Shown: positions 7,653 to 16,505 of the stretch, piece after piece | Numbering within the stretch: the first letter of the stretch is position 1 | How the letters are laid out: every line of letters starts with the position of its first letter | DNA from: Sphingobacterium spiritivorum | GTDB taxonomy: Bacteria > Bacteroidota > Bacteroidia > Sphingobacteriales > Sphingobacteriaceae | Length of the DNA stretch: 64,000 nt | NCBI RefSeq assembly: GCF_016725325.1 | Contig: NZ_CP068083.1 | Span: forward strand, 1,984,001 to 2,048,000 | Direction: 5' to 3' | Notes under the pieces: generated by a model | Database searches by the model: none | What the model was told of the DNA's origin: nothing | Seen by the model: only the letters and a program-made list of their open reading frames with translations | Made by a program: the position numbers and the translations under genes

Positions 7653-10199
7653 CTAATTTGATTTTACATTCCATTCATTGCTGTAAAATCCGGCATCTAC
7701 AATGCCTTCCACTCCGTCTTTCAACATAGCCAGCTTAAAAAACATATAATCCGGAAAGCCACTTGCTCCGGCAAAGTATTGATTAGCCGTTGCTGCACGC
7801 ATTCCTGCGATTCCGTTGCCGGTAATAACTCCCACAGATAAAACATCTGATCCCGGTTTCTTCCAGTAAAAATATCCACCCAAATCATCTCCGGAATAGC
7901 TTTTCTCCCCAATATTAACCTTGCCAGTCTCCACCTTAACCGGACAATCTTTCAGTAAAATATTCCATGCGCTGTTGGTTTTTGCATTACCAATCAGAAT
8001 AATATTTCGGCCGGCATATTTGGTTTCTTCAAAATCCCGGTCAGCGATAATATCAAATGCCCCATTACCCCGGTAGTACCAGGCTTCAGCATCATAATTT
8101 GCCTTCTCCATAGCCCAATTATTTTCTTCTTTAGTTCCCTGAGTTCCGTAAACATAGACCATCCTGTTGTTAAATGCTTCTTTGAATGTTCCGTTTCTGT
8201 GAGGCCCCTTATGTGCAAGGCTTGGCTCGTTGATTACTTTCCAGGATGTTCCTTCTTTTTTCAGATAGACAAAAGAACTTTTGGAATCTGTTATATGGTG
8301 TTCAATGGTATTTAAGCTATCTAACGTTATAGATACTTGTTCCGTTTTATTAAACCCTCTCAGATCCAGACGAAGTGTCTGCACATTTGTTGTTTGTCCT
8401 ACAATACTTCGTTTTACCATATCGCGGTCTAAGAGGATACGGGAATAATCTAATGGATTGAGCTGCTGATAAACGGTTGCCCAATAATAGGATGCAGATA
8501 TTCCGGGGTTAGCAGTCATAAAATCGATATGATCAACCTCGTTATGTGTTTTTCTTTTGTGCCACTTGAAGTAATCAAATAAAGGCTTCCAGTCTACACT
8601 TTCGTTGCTATACCAATGCGAGCCGCCAGGGTATTCATAATAGCTAAAGTCAGGATGAAATCCACCAAGGATATTTCGCATCTGTCTTGCATAATCCACA
8701 GAAACGGTGCGGTCTGCATCCCCATGCAATATATAGACACCTAATGGTTTGTAATTCGTTGCGTAAGCAATGACGTCACTCTGATTACCCGATCTAAGTA
8801 ATACTTCTTCCAGAGCATTACGTCCTTTTTCTGGTACTAATCCATCTGCAGACCCGTAACCTTTCAGGGTCGGATACCCTGCACATGGTGCTATTGCAGC
8901 CCATTTGTCCGGATAGGTAGCACCCAAAAACCAGGTGCCGTGTCCCCCCATTGAGTGTCCTGTCAGGTAGACGCGTTGCGTATCTGGCTGCAGTTGAGCC
9001 TTTGCCAAACTTAAGACCTCCAAAGCATCTAAGCGTCCCCAGTCTTCCCAGTTAAATCCACGGGGACGACGATTTGTAGGGGCCACCAGTGTTCCCCAAT
9101 CTTTAGCCTGATACGCTTGTGCCTGACCAAGAGCTTCGACCCCTGCCCCATGTACAGAGAAGAAAAGTGCATCCTGCGGTTTCTCTCCTCCTGTAGCAGG
9201 ATTGACCGCATAATATTGTACACTATTATCAATATTACTTACAAATGTAACTCTGTAAGCTGTTTTTAGATCTACACTTCTCAACTGGATCGGGGTATTA
9301 CCAATAACCTTTCCATTCTTTAATAAAGAAAGTTGAGAGGTAATGTCTCCTGTTTTCTGAATAGCAGATCCGTCAATACGTACAACTACTTTTCTGCTGC
9401 TGTTTCCATTAATGACAGGTAAAGCACTGATTACTTTCTGACCGTTTGTAATACTTTGTATCTGTAGATCAGATAGGTTTTGAGTGCTGTTATTTAACAA
9501 TACGATTCCAACAATGAGATTGCTGTTATCTTTTCCCTGCACAATATCCGGTAGAGTAAGATCCTGAGTAGAAAACTGTACAGGATGCTGTGGAAAAGTA
9601 AGACTGGCTGATATATATGCTCCGCGGACATAAAATTCATTAAGTCCTTTTTTTAAGTGTACCGGAATGTCCATCCAGCCCATCCGATATGGATCACCAG
9701 AATGCAGGGCTCCGTTTACAACAACCGCACTATTACCCTTCACGTTCAATATTGCAGTTTGCTCTTTGGATGAATTGTAGGTCAGGTACAAATAGCTGGG
9801 TCTGGGACCCCGGTATTGTTGTGCAGGTCTTGGATTTGTATTTTGTTCCGCAATCCGCCCCGGTCCGGGAGGATTATTTGGCTGTTGCAGATTTCCTCCA
9901 CTTCCTCGTTGGGGTCTAAAGAAACCTGTACTATCTGCAGTCGCTTTTATCCATTTATTTTGGGATAATGACAATTCTAAAGTCTTACCAACAGAAGGTG
10001 TAGCTAGCTTATTGCTGTAGAGTTGCCACAATAATTCATCTGTATAGAGTGCTTCCCGACCATAATTCTGGGGAATCTCTACATGTAGTCCTTCAGTAAA
10101 GGTGTGCGTTTTCTGAGCGCTCACACATAAGGATATTAGACTAAAGGAGAAGAATAGAAAGAAATGCTTCTGTTTAAAGCGGAATAGATTGTTTTTCAT
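7653..10199 (-). CDS. Large secreted alpha/beta-hydrolase (prolyl-oligopeptidase/esterase-like)
   Basis: About 848 residues from the ATG at 10199; the TTG at 10205 would add only two residues. Signal peptide about 1-29. The N-terminal 330 residues look like beta-sandwich domains, followed by an alpha/beta-hydrolase core with nucleophile Ser near 415 (GHSMGGHGTW), Asp near 495 (HGDADR) and His near 527 (GGSHWYS). A further domain (about 560-848) includes IILIGNAKTNSAWN. This layout matches large secreted esterases annotated as prolyl oligopeptidase family in Bacteroidota. Substrate unknown; acetylated or feruloylated glycans are possible. It is a single-gene unit. Confidence 0.75.
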   Translation of the reverse strand: MKNNLFRFKQKHFFLFFSFSLISLCVSAQKTHTFTEGLHVEIPQNYGREALYTDELLWQLYSNKLATPSVGKTLELSLSQNKWIKATADSTGFFRPQRGSGGNLQQPNNPPGPGRIAEQNTNPRPAQQYRGPRPSYLYLTYNSSKEQTAILNVKGNSAVVVNGALHSGDPYRMGWMDIPVHLKKGLNEFYVRGAYISASLTFPQHPVQFSTQDLTLPDIVQGKDNSNLIVGIVLLNNSTQNLSDLQIQSITNGQKVISALPVINGNSSRKVVVRIDGSAIQKTGDITSQLSLLKNGKVIGNTPIQLRSVDLKTAYRVTFVSNIDNSVQYYAVNPATGGEKPQDALFFSVHGAGVEALGQAQAYQAKDWGTLVAPTNRRPRGFNWEDWGRLDALEVLSLAKAQLQPDTQRVYLTGHSMGGHGTWFLGATYPDKWAAIAPCAGYPTLKGYGSADGLVPEKGRNALEEVLLRSGNQSDVIAYATNYKPLGVYILHGDADRTVSVDYARQMRNILGGFHPDFSYYEYPGGSHWYSNESVDWKPLFDYFKWHKRKTHNEVDHIDFMTANPGISASYYWATVYQQLNPLDYSRILLDRDMVKRSIVGQTTNVQTLRLDLRGFNKTEQVSITLDSLNTIEHHITDSKSSFVYLKKEGTSWKVINEPSLAHKGPHRNGTFKEAFNNRMVYVYGTQGTKEENNWAMEKANYDAEAWYYRGNGAFDIIADRDFEETKYAGRNIILIGNAKTNSAWNILLKDCPVKVETGKVNIGEKSYSGDDLGGYFYWKKPGSDVLSVGVITGNGIAGMRAATANQYFAGASGFPDYMFFKLAMLKDGVEGIVDAGFYSNEWNVKSN

Positions 10200-10276
10200 A
10201 TGCAAAAAGGTTTAAGCACCGTAATAATAGCATATAAAATTGAAATTTTCACCAAAACAATTTGATAATATCGTTA

Positions 10277-10284
10277 CAAATATA
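10277..10284 (-). promoter_or_regulatory. -7 element for the hydrolase gene
   Basis: On the minus strand this reads TATATTTG, a full match to the Bacteroidota TAnnTTTG element, about 78 bases upstream of the ATG at 10199. I see no TTG at the usual 17-23 base spacing, so this is only half a promoter. Confidence 0.35.
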
Positions 10285-10387
10285 TGTTAAGGGAAAAATT
10301 CCTCAGAAAATACAGCGCTTAAATAAACAGACTATTTTTCTGATCAATTGATTTGTAGATATCACATAGGAAGACTGTGTACAAAAA

Positions 10388-10414
10388 AAAGCAACCCACT
10401 TCAAAGGTTGCTTT
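10388..10414 (-). terminator. Rho-independent terminator after the CpsB gene
   Basis: 9-bp stem AAAGCAACC / GGTTGCTTT; on the minus strand it runs into eight Ts. It lies about 22 bases after the stop of the phosphatase gene. Confidence 0.85.
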
Positions 10415-10436
10415 CATAATATTGTTCTACTCCAGA

Positions 10437-11228
10437 TTAGCCTACTGCAATAAATTCTTTGCTGGGATTGCTGCTTGTGAGAAGTTCATGATTGCGAAGC
10501 TGGCAAGTTTTTAGAAGATCTGCCAACGGATATTTTGTAGCGACTTCTTTTACAGCTGCCAGATGTTTTTCATGATGAATATCTGTTCCTATAAAATCAT
10601 ATAGTCCCGATTTTATCAATGTCAGCGCAGTAGTTTTTACATTACTGCCATAATATCTGGACACTGAAAGCAGATTCAGCTGAAGAGCGCATCCTGCATC
10701 TTTTATTTGTTTAAAGATCTTAAAGTTCTGATGATAATAGTTATATCTCTCCGGATGAGCTAATATTGGTTTGTAACCCATAGCTTGTATATCCATGATC
10801 GTCCTAAATAAAGACTTTGATTCTGCTAAATAGGACATCTCTATAAGTACATAATCATTCGGCATTCCGCACAATTTGTTATCCGCTATGATGACATCCA
10901 ACCCCTGATCAATCATATGTTCCGCTGCAAAATTAAGCTCTACTTTTGATTCTCTGGATACAAGAGTAGATTTAAGTTTTTGATATGCAGCATCAATAGT
11001 GTCTTTGGTGTTGGCATACACACCATCCATGATATGGGGTGTGCATATAAACTTATTTAGTCCTAATTCCTGTAATCCTTCAATTAGTTTTACAGATTGC
11101 TCTACTGATTTACTTCCGTCATCAATACCTGGTAATAGATGATTGTGCATATCAACCTCCATAAATGCCAGAGCATTATGATGAAGTGTATTTTCTTTCT
11201 TACGGAATAACTTTGATAGAAGGCTCAT
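10437..11228 (-). CDS. CpsB/YwqE-type tyrosine-protein phosphatase (PHP domain)
   Basis: 263 residues. The PHP-domain metal site is clear: DMHNHLLPGIDDG near residue 26 and ICTPHIM, with later HPERYNYY and FIGTDIHHE. This is the Mn-dependent phosphatase that dephosphorylates bacterial BY-kinases of capsule export (CpsB/CapC, YwqE). Its likely partner is the Wzc-like kinase at 35380-37797, which is unusually distant. It has its own promoter and terminator. Confidence 0.88.
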   Translation of the reverse strand: MSLLSKLFRKKENTLHHNALAFMEVDMHNHLLPGIDDGSKSVEQSVKLIEGLQELGLNKFICTPHIMDGVYANTKDTIDAAYQKLKSTLVSRESKVELNFAAEHMIDQGLDVIIADNKLCGMPNDYVLIEMSYLAESKSLFRTIMDIQAMGYKPILAHPERYNYYHQNFKIFKQIKDAGCALQLNLLSVSRYYGSNVKTTALTLIKSGLYDFIGTDIHHEKHLAAVKEVATKYPLADLLKTCQLRNHELLTSSNPSKEFIAVG

Positions 11229-11311
11229 GTTCTTGTTTATACTGTACGATTATTAATCATAACGTTGTATTGATCCGAATTGCTACAACAGAATTAAATA
11301 TTTATGAATAA

Positions 11312-11346
11312 CAAAGATAAGTTATTTAATTTGAAAATGTAGCAAA
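11312..11346 (-). promoter_or_regulatory. Promoter for the CpsB-like gene
   Basis: On the minus strand: TTTG (11346-11343), 23 bases, TATCTTTG (11319-11312), matching TTG-N17-23-TAnnTTTG. The predicted transcript has a leader of about 75 bases. Confidence 0.5.
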
Positions 11347-11574
11347 GCATCTACTTTTATTTTCTTTAAATGCATCTAAAATTAACGAAATGTTGATTTT
11401 GTCTTTGTTTTCCATATTTTTGAATATATGTTAATCAATATACTTGCGTAAAGCAATAATAAATATTACTTATAAATCTATTCCGTTTTTATAAACTTTA
11501 ACGCTTTAACGGTAGTATATATCTGCTGAGTTATGTTATAGCAAAAAGTTGTCCAAATTTAGTTATTATCAGAA

Positions 11575-11608
11575 TTGATACGAATGTGGAATAATACTTG
11601 CATATTTG
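11575..11608 (+). promoter_or_regulatory. Candidate promoter for the dehydratase gene
   Basis: TTG at 11575, 23 bases, then CATATTTG at 11601-11608 (one mismatch to TAnnTTTG), ending 19 bases before the ATG at 11628. Weak, because the first base of the -7 box is off. Confidence 0.35.
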
Positions 11609-11627
11609 TAGTCACGGTAAATGTGAT

Positions 11628-13571
11628 ATGTGGAACCTTACAGACCTAAAGCGAAGATTAAGAAAGGATAATCCCAGATGGGTTATTTTATTAATTGATA
11701 TCTCAATTGTATTTTTCTGTTATTTATTCTCCAACTTTATTATTAATAGTTTTAAGGGCAGCTTTGAACTGGACTTAATGTTGAAAAAAGGTGTCCTGAT
11801 TATTCTGGTCTATCTTTTCTTTTTTATTGGCTATGGTACATACAGAGGGATTGTCAGACAGACGGGTATCCGGGATGCGATAAGCGTATTCAAAGTCATA
11901 TGGGTGGCTATGCTGACGTTAATGGCTGCAAATTTTGTTTTCCGCCTTTTTATTCCGGAAGACTCGATTTTGGACGATTACCTGCGTATGTCATACGCTG
12001 TACTCTTTATGCATGCATTTCTGAGTATGGTGGTGCTGGTCGCTGCACGTATTTTCTACAGAACTATTTATGAGGCCTTTTTTCTTCGAAAAAGAAAACA
12101 GGTAAATGTCTTGATTTTCGGCGCTTCAAGACCTGGGTTAATGGCTCTGTCATTATTGAGAGATGATGTCAGGGTCAAATATTCAGTCTTTGCATTTGTA
12201 GAAGACAAGCCTTCAAGAGTGGGGAAACGCCTCGCTGGTCTCAAAATTCTGGACTTGGATCGTCTGGACAAACAATTGATCCATGAGTGTAATATCGAGC
12301 AGATTATTATTGCTGTGGAGAATAATGATCCGGAGAGACTGGAACGTATTACTGAAAAAGCACAGGATCTGGAACTGGAGATACGAATAATGCATCCGTC
12401 TAATACCATGCTGAATGCCGGAAATCAACGGCAGATACGTGCATTGAAAATTGAGGATCTTTTAGGCAGAAAGGTTATTCAACTTGATAATCCGGCTATA
12501 CAGCATGAGATGTATGGAAAAGTGATATTGGTGACAGGTGCTGCAGGTTCTATAGGTTCCGAACTGGCCAGGCAGATTTCGGTACAAAATTATGATCAGT
12601 TAATTTTGATTGATCAGGCAGAATCGGCCATATATGATGTACAGCAAACGCTATTTGCGACTCATCCGGAACGGGTGTATTATATTGTTGGCAATGTGAG
12701 AGACCGCCTTTTTATGGAGGAGATATTTGCACAGTTTCGTCCTGACCTCGTGTTTCATGCCGCGGCTTATAAGCATGTTCCGTTAATGGAACAAAATCCG
12801 TATGAAGCTATCTTAACAAATGTTATCGGCACCCGGAATGTGGCGGATATGGCTATTAAGTACAACGCTAAAAAATTTGTCATGGTTTCTACGGATAAAG
12901 CCATTAATCCGACGAATGTGATGGGAGCGACAAAAAGAGCTGCGGAAATCTATGTAAATAGCTGTCAGCAACAATTTAAGACTGCCTTTATTGTTACCCG
13001 TTTTGGTAATGTATTGGGTTCAAACGGATCTGTTATCCCATTGTTTGAAAGACAAATGGAAACCGGCGGACCTTTGACACTAACGCATCCGGATATTACA
13101 CGCTATTTTATGACTATTCCTGAGGCTTGTCAACTCGTTCAGGAAGCAGGAGTAATGGGTAAAGGTGGAGAAATATTTGTCTTTGATATGGGCAAGTCTG
13201 TAAAGATCATAGAACTTGCTAAACGTATGATCCGGCTCAAAGGCTACCGCTACCCCGAAGATATTGATATCAAGATAACGGGATTACGCCCTGGAGAAAA
13301 GATATATGAAGAACTGCTGGCAAATAATGAAAATACAATCAGAACACATCACGAAAAAATAATGATTGCCAAAATCAACAGTGAAGATCTGAATGAGAAA
13401 AAGGTTCTGTTGGATAAGCTTTGTGAGCAAATACTGGATAGCCATTCAGGAGCTATAAAGCCAATAGAATTAGTCAGAATTCTAAAAAATATTGTACCCG
13501 AATTTGTCTCTCAGAACTCGATATATGAACAGTTGGACATTCAACCGAGCATAGAAATAAACAGAGGATAA
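11628..13571 (+). CDS. Membrane-bound nucleotide-sugar 4,6-dehydratase (WbpM/CapD type)
   Basis: About 647 residues from the ATG at 11628; a TTG ten codons earlier is less likely. Four N-terminal transmembrane helices, then a CoA-binding-like Rossmann domain (NVLIFGASRPGL) and a second SDR domain with GAAGSIGSELA, AAYKHVPLME, VSTDKA and NVMGATKR. The catalytic Tyr is replaced by Met (M-x3-K), as in long WbpM-type enzymes. Known reaction of the family: UDP-GlcNAc to UDP-4-keto-6-deoxy-GlcNAc at the inner membrane. It would supply the WbpV-like reductase and WbpL-like transferase upstream. Confidence 0.88.
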   Translation: MWNLTDLKRRLRKDNPRWVILLIDISIVFFCYLFSNFIINSFKGSFELDLMLKKGVLIILVYLFFFIGYGTYRGIVRQTGIRDAISVFKVIWVAMLTLMAANFVFRLFIPEDSILDDYLRMSYAVLFMHAFLSMVVLVAARIFYRTIYEAFFLRKRKQVNVLIFGASRPGLMALSLLRDDVRVKYSVFAFVEDKPSRVGKRLAGLKILDLDRLDKQLIHECNIEQIIIAVENNDPERLERITEKAQDLELEIRIMHPSNTMLNAGNQRQIRALKIEDLLGRKVIQLDNPAIQHEMYGKVILVTGAAGSIGSELARQISVQNYDQLILIDQAESAIYDVQQTLFATHPERVYYIVGNVRDRLFMEEIFAQFRPDLVFHAAAYKHVPLMEQNPYEAILTNVIGTRNVADMAIKYNAKKFVMVSTDKAINPTNVMGATKRAAEIYVNSCQQQFKTAFIVTRFGNVLGSNGSVIPLFERQMETGGPLTLTHPDITRYFMTIPEACQLVQEAGVMGKGGEIFVFDMGKSVKIIELAKRMIRLKGYRYPEDIDIKITGLRPGEKIYEELLANNENTIRTHHEKIMIAKINSEDLNEKKVLLDKLCEQILDSHSGAIKPIELVRILKNIVPEFVSQNSIYEQLDIQPSIEINRG

Positions 13572-13701
13572 AAGGTCCGCGTTCCCTTCTTTAAGAAGAG
13601 AAATTGAAGGATTTATCTGGAGGAGATAAGTTGTGTAATAAAATTAAATTGGACTCTTTGCTATATAATTACCAAATTTGCGAATACCCAATCGCTGATT
13701 T

Positions 13702-15117
13702 ATGTACCTGAATACCGAAAGAATTTATAAACTTATCGCTATTGCCAGTTTTATTGTTTTGATGATTCTGCAATATCAATTGATATCCGGTACCTATAAA
13801 ATCAAAAGCAATGACCTTTTCAAAAAGGAGAAAAGTAAGCTTAAGGTAGCCTATGAAAGAGCCATCATCAATGATAAGCTGTTTCCGGGAGGACAAGCTA
13901 TAATTGATTCCGTATTGCTGCCAAAAATGTCAACACTGGATAGTTTATATCAAAAAAATCCTGAATTATTCAAAAAAAGCAGTGCTGAGATTTATGATGA
14001 GATCGTCCGGAAACTTCGGGACGGTTCTACAATGGATAGCCTGTTTGGAGAGTTATTGAAAAAGGAGAATCTGGATCCTAATTTTAAGTATACCCTAGTT
14101 CTGGGAGGTATTTCTGTTACTTTTGACGGGCATAATTTCATTGATTTATTAGACTCGGGACCATTATTATCTCAGGATACCATGACTATTATTCAAGGGG
14201 ATCCAAAATTGGTCCAGCACCATCAGATGATTTCCAGTTTATTTATTTCTTCCCATCTGAAATATAGCAACCGGGTAGAATTTTCACTGTATGCAGATAA
14301 AGACGGTAAAACCTTAGCGGTTCTCAAAAATATCCTTCCTTTACTTCTGTTATCGGGCTGTTGCTTACTGGCTGTTGTCGGAATTTATTTTCTAACCTTC
14401 AATAATTGGGTTAGACAAAAGAAAATGAATGAAATGACAACCGATTTTCTGAACAATATTACCCATGAATTTAATACTCCGCTGGCAACCATACAGGTGG
14501 CGAGCAAAAATGTAAGAAGAGACATTCCATCAGATGGCACAGCTATGACTACGATCAATCTGGATATCATTGATAGACAAACCGGTCGTCTGGACAAGCT
14601 TATCAATCAGGCTATCAATGTGAGTAAGTTCAGTCCCCACCATGTAGAAAAAGATATCTATAATCTTCATGAGCTGCTGGATGAAAGTGTGACAGACCTG
14701 CGTATTAATTATGGGAAAGAGGTTGAAATTGATTATTCTCCAAAAGATGAAGAAAAGCAATTTCATATTCTCACAAACAGATTTATGTTTACGACATTGC
14801 TCAATAATCTGGTGGAAAACGGGGTTAAGTACAACAATCAAAAAGATAAACATATATACATATGGGTGACTGCGAAGGAACAATTAATTGAACTTCATGT
14901 AAAGGATAACGGAAACGGGATAGATAAAGAAACGTTGACGCATATGTTTAAAAAATTTTTCAGAGGTAAGCAAGAGTTTGCTAAAAACGGGGTAGGACTG
15001 GGATTGTATTATGTGCAACAGACCGTAGCACAGCATGACTGGGATATTAAAGTAGATACGGTCGTCGGAGAGGGATCCGAATTTATCTTGCTTATTCCTA
15101 TGGTTGAAGTTAGTTAA
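13702..15117 (+). CDS. Sensor histidine kinase
   Basis: 471 residues. TM1 about 9-28, a periplasmic sensor of about 180 residues without recognisable domain, TM2 about 212-233. The H-box is ITHEFNTPLA with phospho-acceptor His255, followed by the N box (NLVENGVKYN), G1 (DNGNGID), F box (KKFFRGKQ) and G2 (GVGLGLYYV). All kinase boxes are intact. The cognate regulator starts 10 bases downstream. The pair sits directly ahead of the SusCD operon, which it may control. Confidence 0.9.
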   Translation: MYLNTERIYKLIAIASFIVLMILQYQLISGTYKIKSNDLFKKEKSKLKVAYERAIINDKLFPGGQAIIDSVLLPKMSTLDSLYQKNPELFKKSSAEIYDEIVRKLRDGSTMDSLFGELLKKENLDPNFKYTLVLGGISVTFDGHNFIDLLDSGPLLSQDTMTIIQGDPKLVQHHQMISSLFISSHLKYSNRVEFSLYADKDGKTLAVLKNILPLLLLSGCCLLAVVGIYFLTFNNWVRQKKMNEMTTDFLNNITHEFNTPLATIQVASKNVRRDIPSDGTAMTTINLDIIDRQTGRLDKLINQAINVSKFSPHHVEKDIYNLHELLDESVTDLRINYGKEVEIDYSPKDEEKQFHILTNRFMFTTLLNNLVENGVKYNNQKDKHIYIWVTAKEQLIELHVKDNGNGIDKETLTHMFKKFFRGKQEFAKNGVGLGLYYVQQTVAQHDWDIKVDTVVGEGSEFILLIPMVEVS

Positions 15118-15127
15118 TACGTTAATT

Positions 15128-15811
15128 ATGAAGGGAAAGATTCTGATTATTGAGGATGATATTGATCTGGGTTTGGTGACCCAGCAGTATCTGCAAACTT
15201 CCGGATTTGAAACATTACTGGCAACAACAAGCCGTGAAGCAGAAGAGCTGTGTCAGAAACAACTTTTTGATTTACTAATTGTAGATGTCCAGTTGCCTGA
15301 TGATACAGGATTTGATCTGGTTCATCAGCTACTAGAAACGCAACCTGAGCAACGTTTTATTTTTCTGACTGCCCGAAACACAAAAGAAAGCAAGATCTAT
15401 GGGTTAAAACTGGGGGGTGATGATTATATCACGAAACCGTTTGATATAGAGGAACTTTCCTGGCGTATTCACAATATTATTAATCGTCAGCAGGTCAGAC
15501 GATCTGCAGATCTGGCTATCGGAGATATTCGCATTATTCAGGATCAGATGATGCTGATTTTTGAGAATAATTATGAGGTAAAACTAACCGAACGCGAATT
15601 TGCAGTCTGGAAGTATTTTGCACTGAACCCCAACCGTGTCCTCAAACGTGAAGATATTCTGCTGGCTGTATGGGGAGAAAACGATTACTTTCTCGGCCGA
15701 AGCCTGGATGTATTTGTGTCCCGTATCAGAAAACTGTTGTCGCATTCTGCTTATGTTCAATTAGAAACCGTCTATAAGGTGGGCTTTATTTTTCGTATAC
15801 CTCAATCCTGA
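15128..15811 (+). CDS. OmpR/PhoB-family response regulator
   Basis: About 227 residues from the ATG at 15128 (MKGKILIIEDD); the longer TTG start overlapping the kinase gene is less likely. Receiver domain with acidic pocket E-D-D, phospho-acceptor Asp53 (LLIVDVQLPD), Thr and Lys105 region (DDYITKPFD), then a winged-helix domain with LTEREFAVWKYF and RSLDVFVSRIRKLL. DNA-binding regulator phosphorylated by the adjacent kinase. Proteins of this class bind tandem direct repeats with 11-bp period, and one such repeat follows its stop codon. Confidence 0.92.
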   Translation: MKGKILIIEDDIDLGLVTQQYLQTSGFETLLATTSREAEELCQKQLFDLLIVDVQLPDDTGFDLVHQLLETQPEQRFIFLTARNTKESKIYGLKLGGDDYITKPFDIEELSWRIHNIINRQQVRRSADLAIGDIRIIQDQMMLIFENNYEVKLTEREFAVWKYFALNPNRVLKREDILLAVWGENDYFLGRSLDVFVSRIRKLLSHSAYVQLETVYKVGFIFRIPQS

Positions 15812-15821
15812 TTTTTTGTCA

Positions 15822-15840
15822 TTAACAACCGGTTAACAAC
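15822..15840 (+). promoter_or_regulatory. Direct repeat, candidate response-regulator operator
   Basis: TTAACAAC at 15822-15829 is repeated exactly at 15833-15840 with 3 bases between, an 11-bp period. That is the geometry used by PhoB/OmpR-type regulators. It lies 10 bases after the stop of such a regulator and about 67 bases before the first gene of the SusCD operon. A degraded third copy (TTAATTAA) follows near 15846. Binding is inferred. Confidence 0.45.
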
Positions 15841-15906
15841 TTTATTAATTAAGGCTTTGTAATTTCGATATGCTAATCCGTTTTAGTGTAACAATTACCT
15901 TAATTT

Positions 15907-16467
15907 ATGAAAAAGCTAACCAAATTTCAACAAGCATTTGTCCTTTGCGGACTGTTTGCCTGTCTGACGGGCTGCGACAAAACCGAAGTCAGGCAATATG
16001 ACCTATTGGAATCCGAAAAGGAACCTGAGATGGACATCACTGCCTATGGTAACCTTTCGGTTAACCGTGAAAACTCTGGCGGGAAAACTGCAAATGAGGG
16101 ATCTCTGAAAGTAGTCGACCAGGACTACAGCACCAAGTTTCTGATCAATCCATACTATGATGATCTTTACATGCAACTTTCTTTTCCTGGAGGTATTTCT
16201 GTAGGTGCATACATTCTGGCGTCGGCTAATGATGCCCAGGATCGTGATCCTAAAGACTGGGAACTGATGGGATCTAATGACGGATCTACGTGGGTATCAG
16301 TAGACAGTAAACAGGGCTATCTGTTTACGTCCCGCAATCAAAAAGTACGTTTTGATATCAGTAATAAAGAGAAATACCGCTATTACCGTATGAATGTGAA
16401 AGCTATCCGGGGTGGTACAGGACTGTTTCAGCTTGCGGAATGGAGAGTTATCAACGTGCCTGAATAG
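15907..16467 (+). CDS. Surface lipoprotein with F5/8-type-C-like (discoidin) domain
   Basis: 186 residues. Lipoprotein signal with lipobox LTGC (Cys23), followed by D-K rather than a long acidic run. The mature part has FLINPYYDDLYMQLSFP, ASANDAQDRDPKDWELMGSN, and a terminal YYRMNVKAIRG-x-FQLAEWRV, the pattern of F5/8-type-C carbohydrate-binding domains. Likely a glycan-binding lipoprotein working with the SusCD complex at the outer membrane. It starts the operon, 38 bases ahead of susC. Confidence 0.75.
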   Translation: MKKLTKFQQAFVLCGLFACLTGCDKTEVRQYDLLESEKEPEMDITAYGNLSVNRENSGGKTANEGSLKVVDQDYSTKFLINPYYDDLYMQLSFPGGISVGAYILASANDAQDRDPKDWELMGSNDGSTWVSVDSKQGYLFTSRNQKVRFDISNKEKYRYYRMNVKAIRGGTGLFQLAEWRVINVPE

Positions 16468-16505
16468 GCCAATCCTATTTAATCAATTTTTAAACTAAAC
16501 CAAAT

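Larger units (their letters stand above)
11229..11627. other. Divergent intergenic region, 399 bases
   Basis: AT-rich gap between the divergent phosphatase and dehydratase genes. I see three promoter-like pairs (listed separately or here): minus 11312-11346, plus 11575-11608, and plus TTG (11393) N19 TATTTTTG (11415-11422). The last would give a ~200-base leader to the dehydratase. No ORF or RNA gene seen. Confidence 0.6.
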
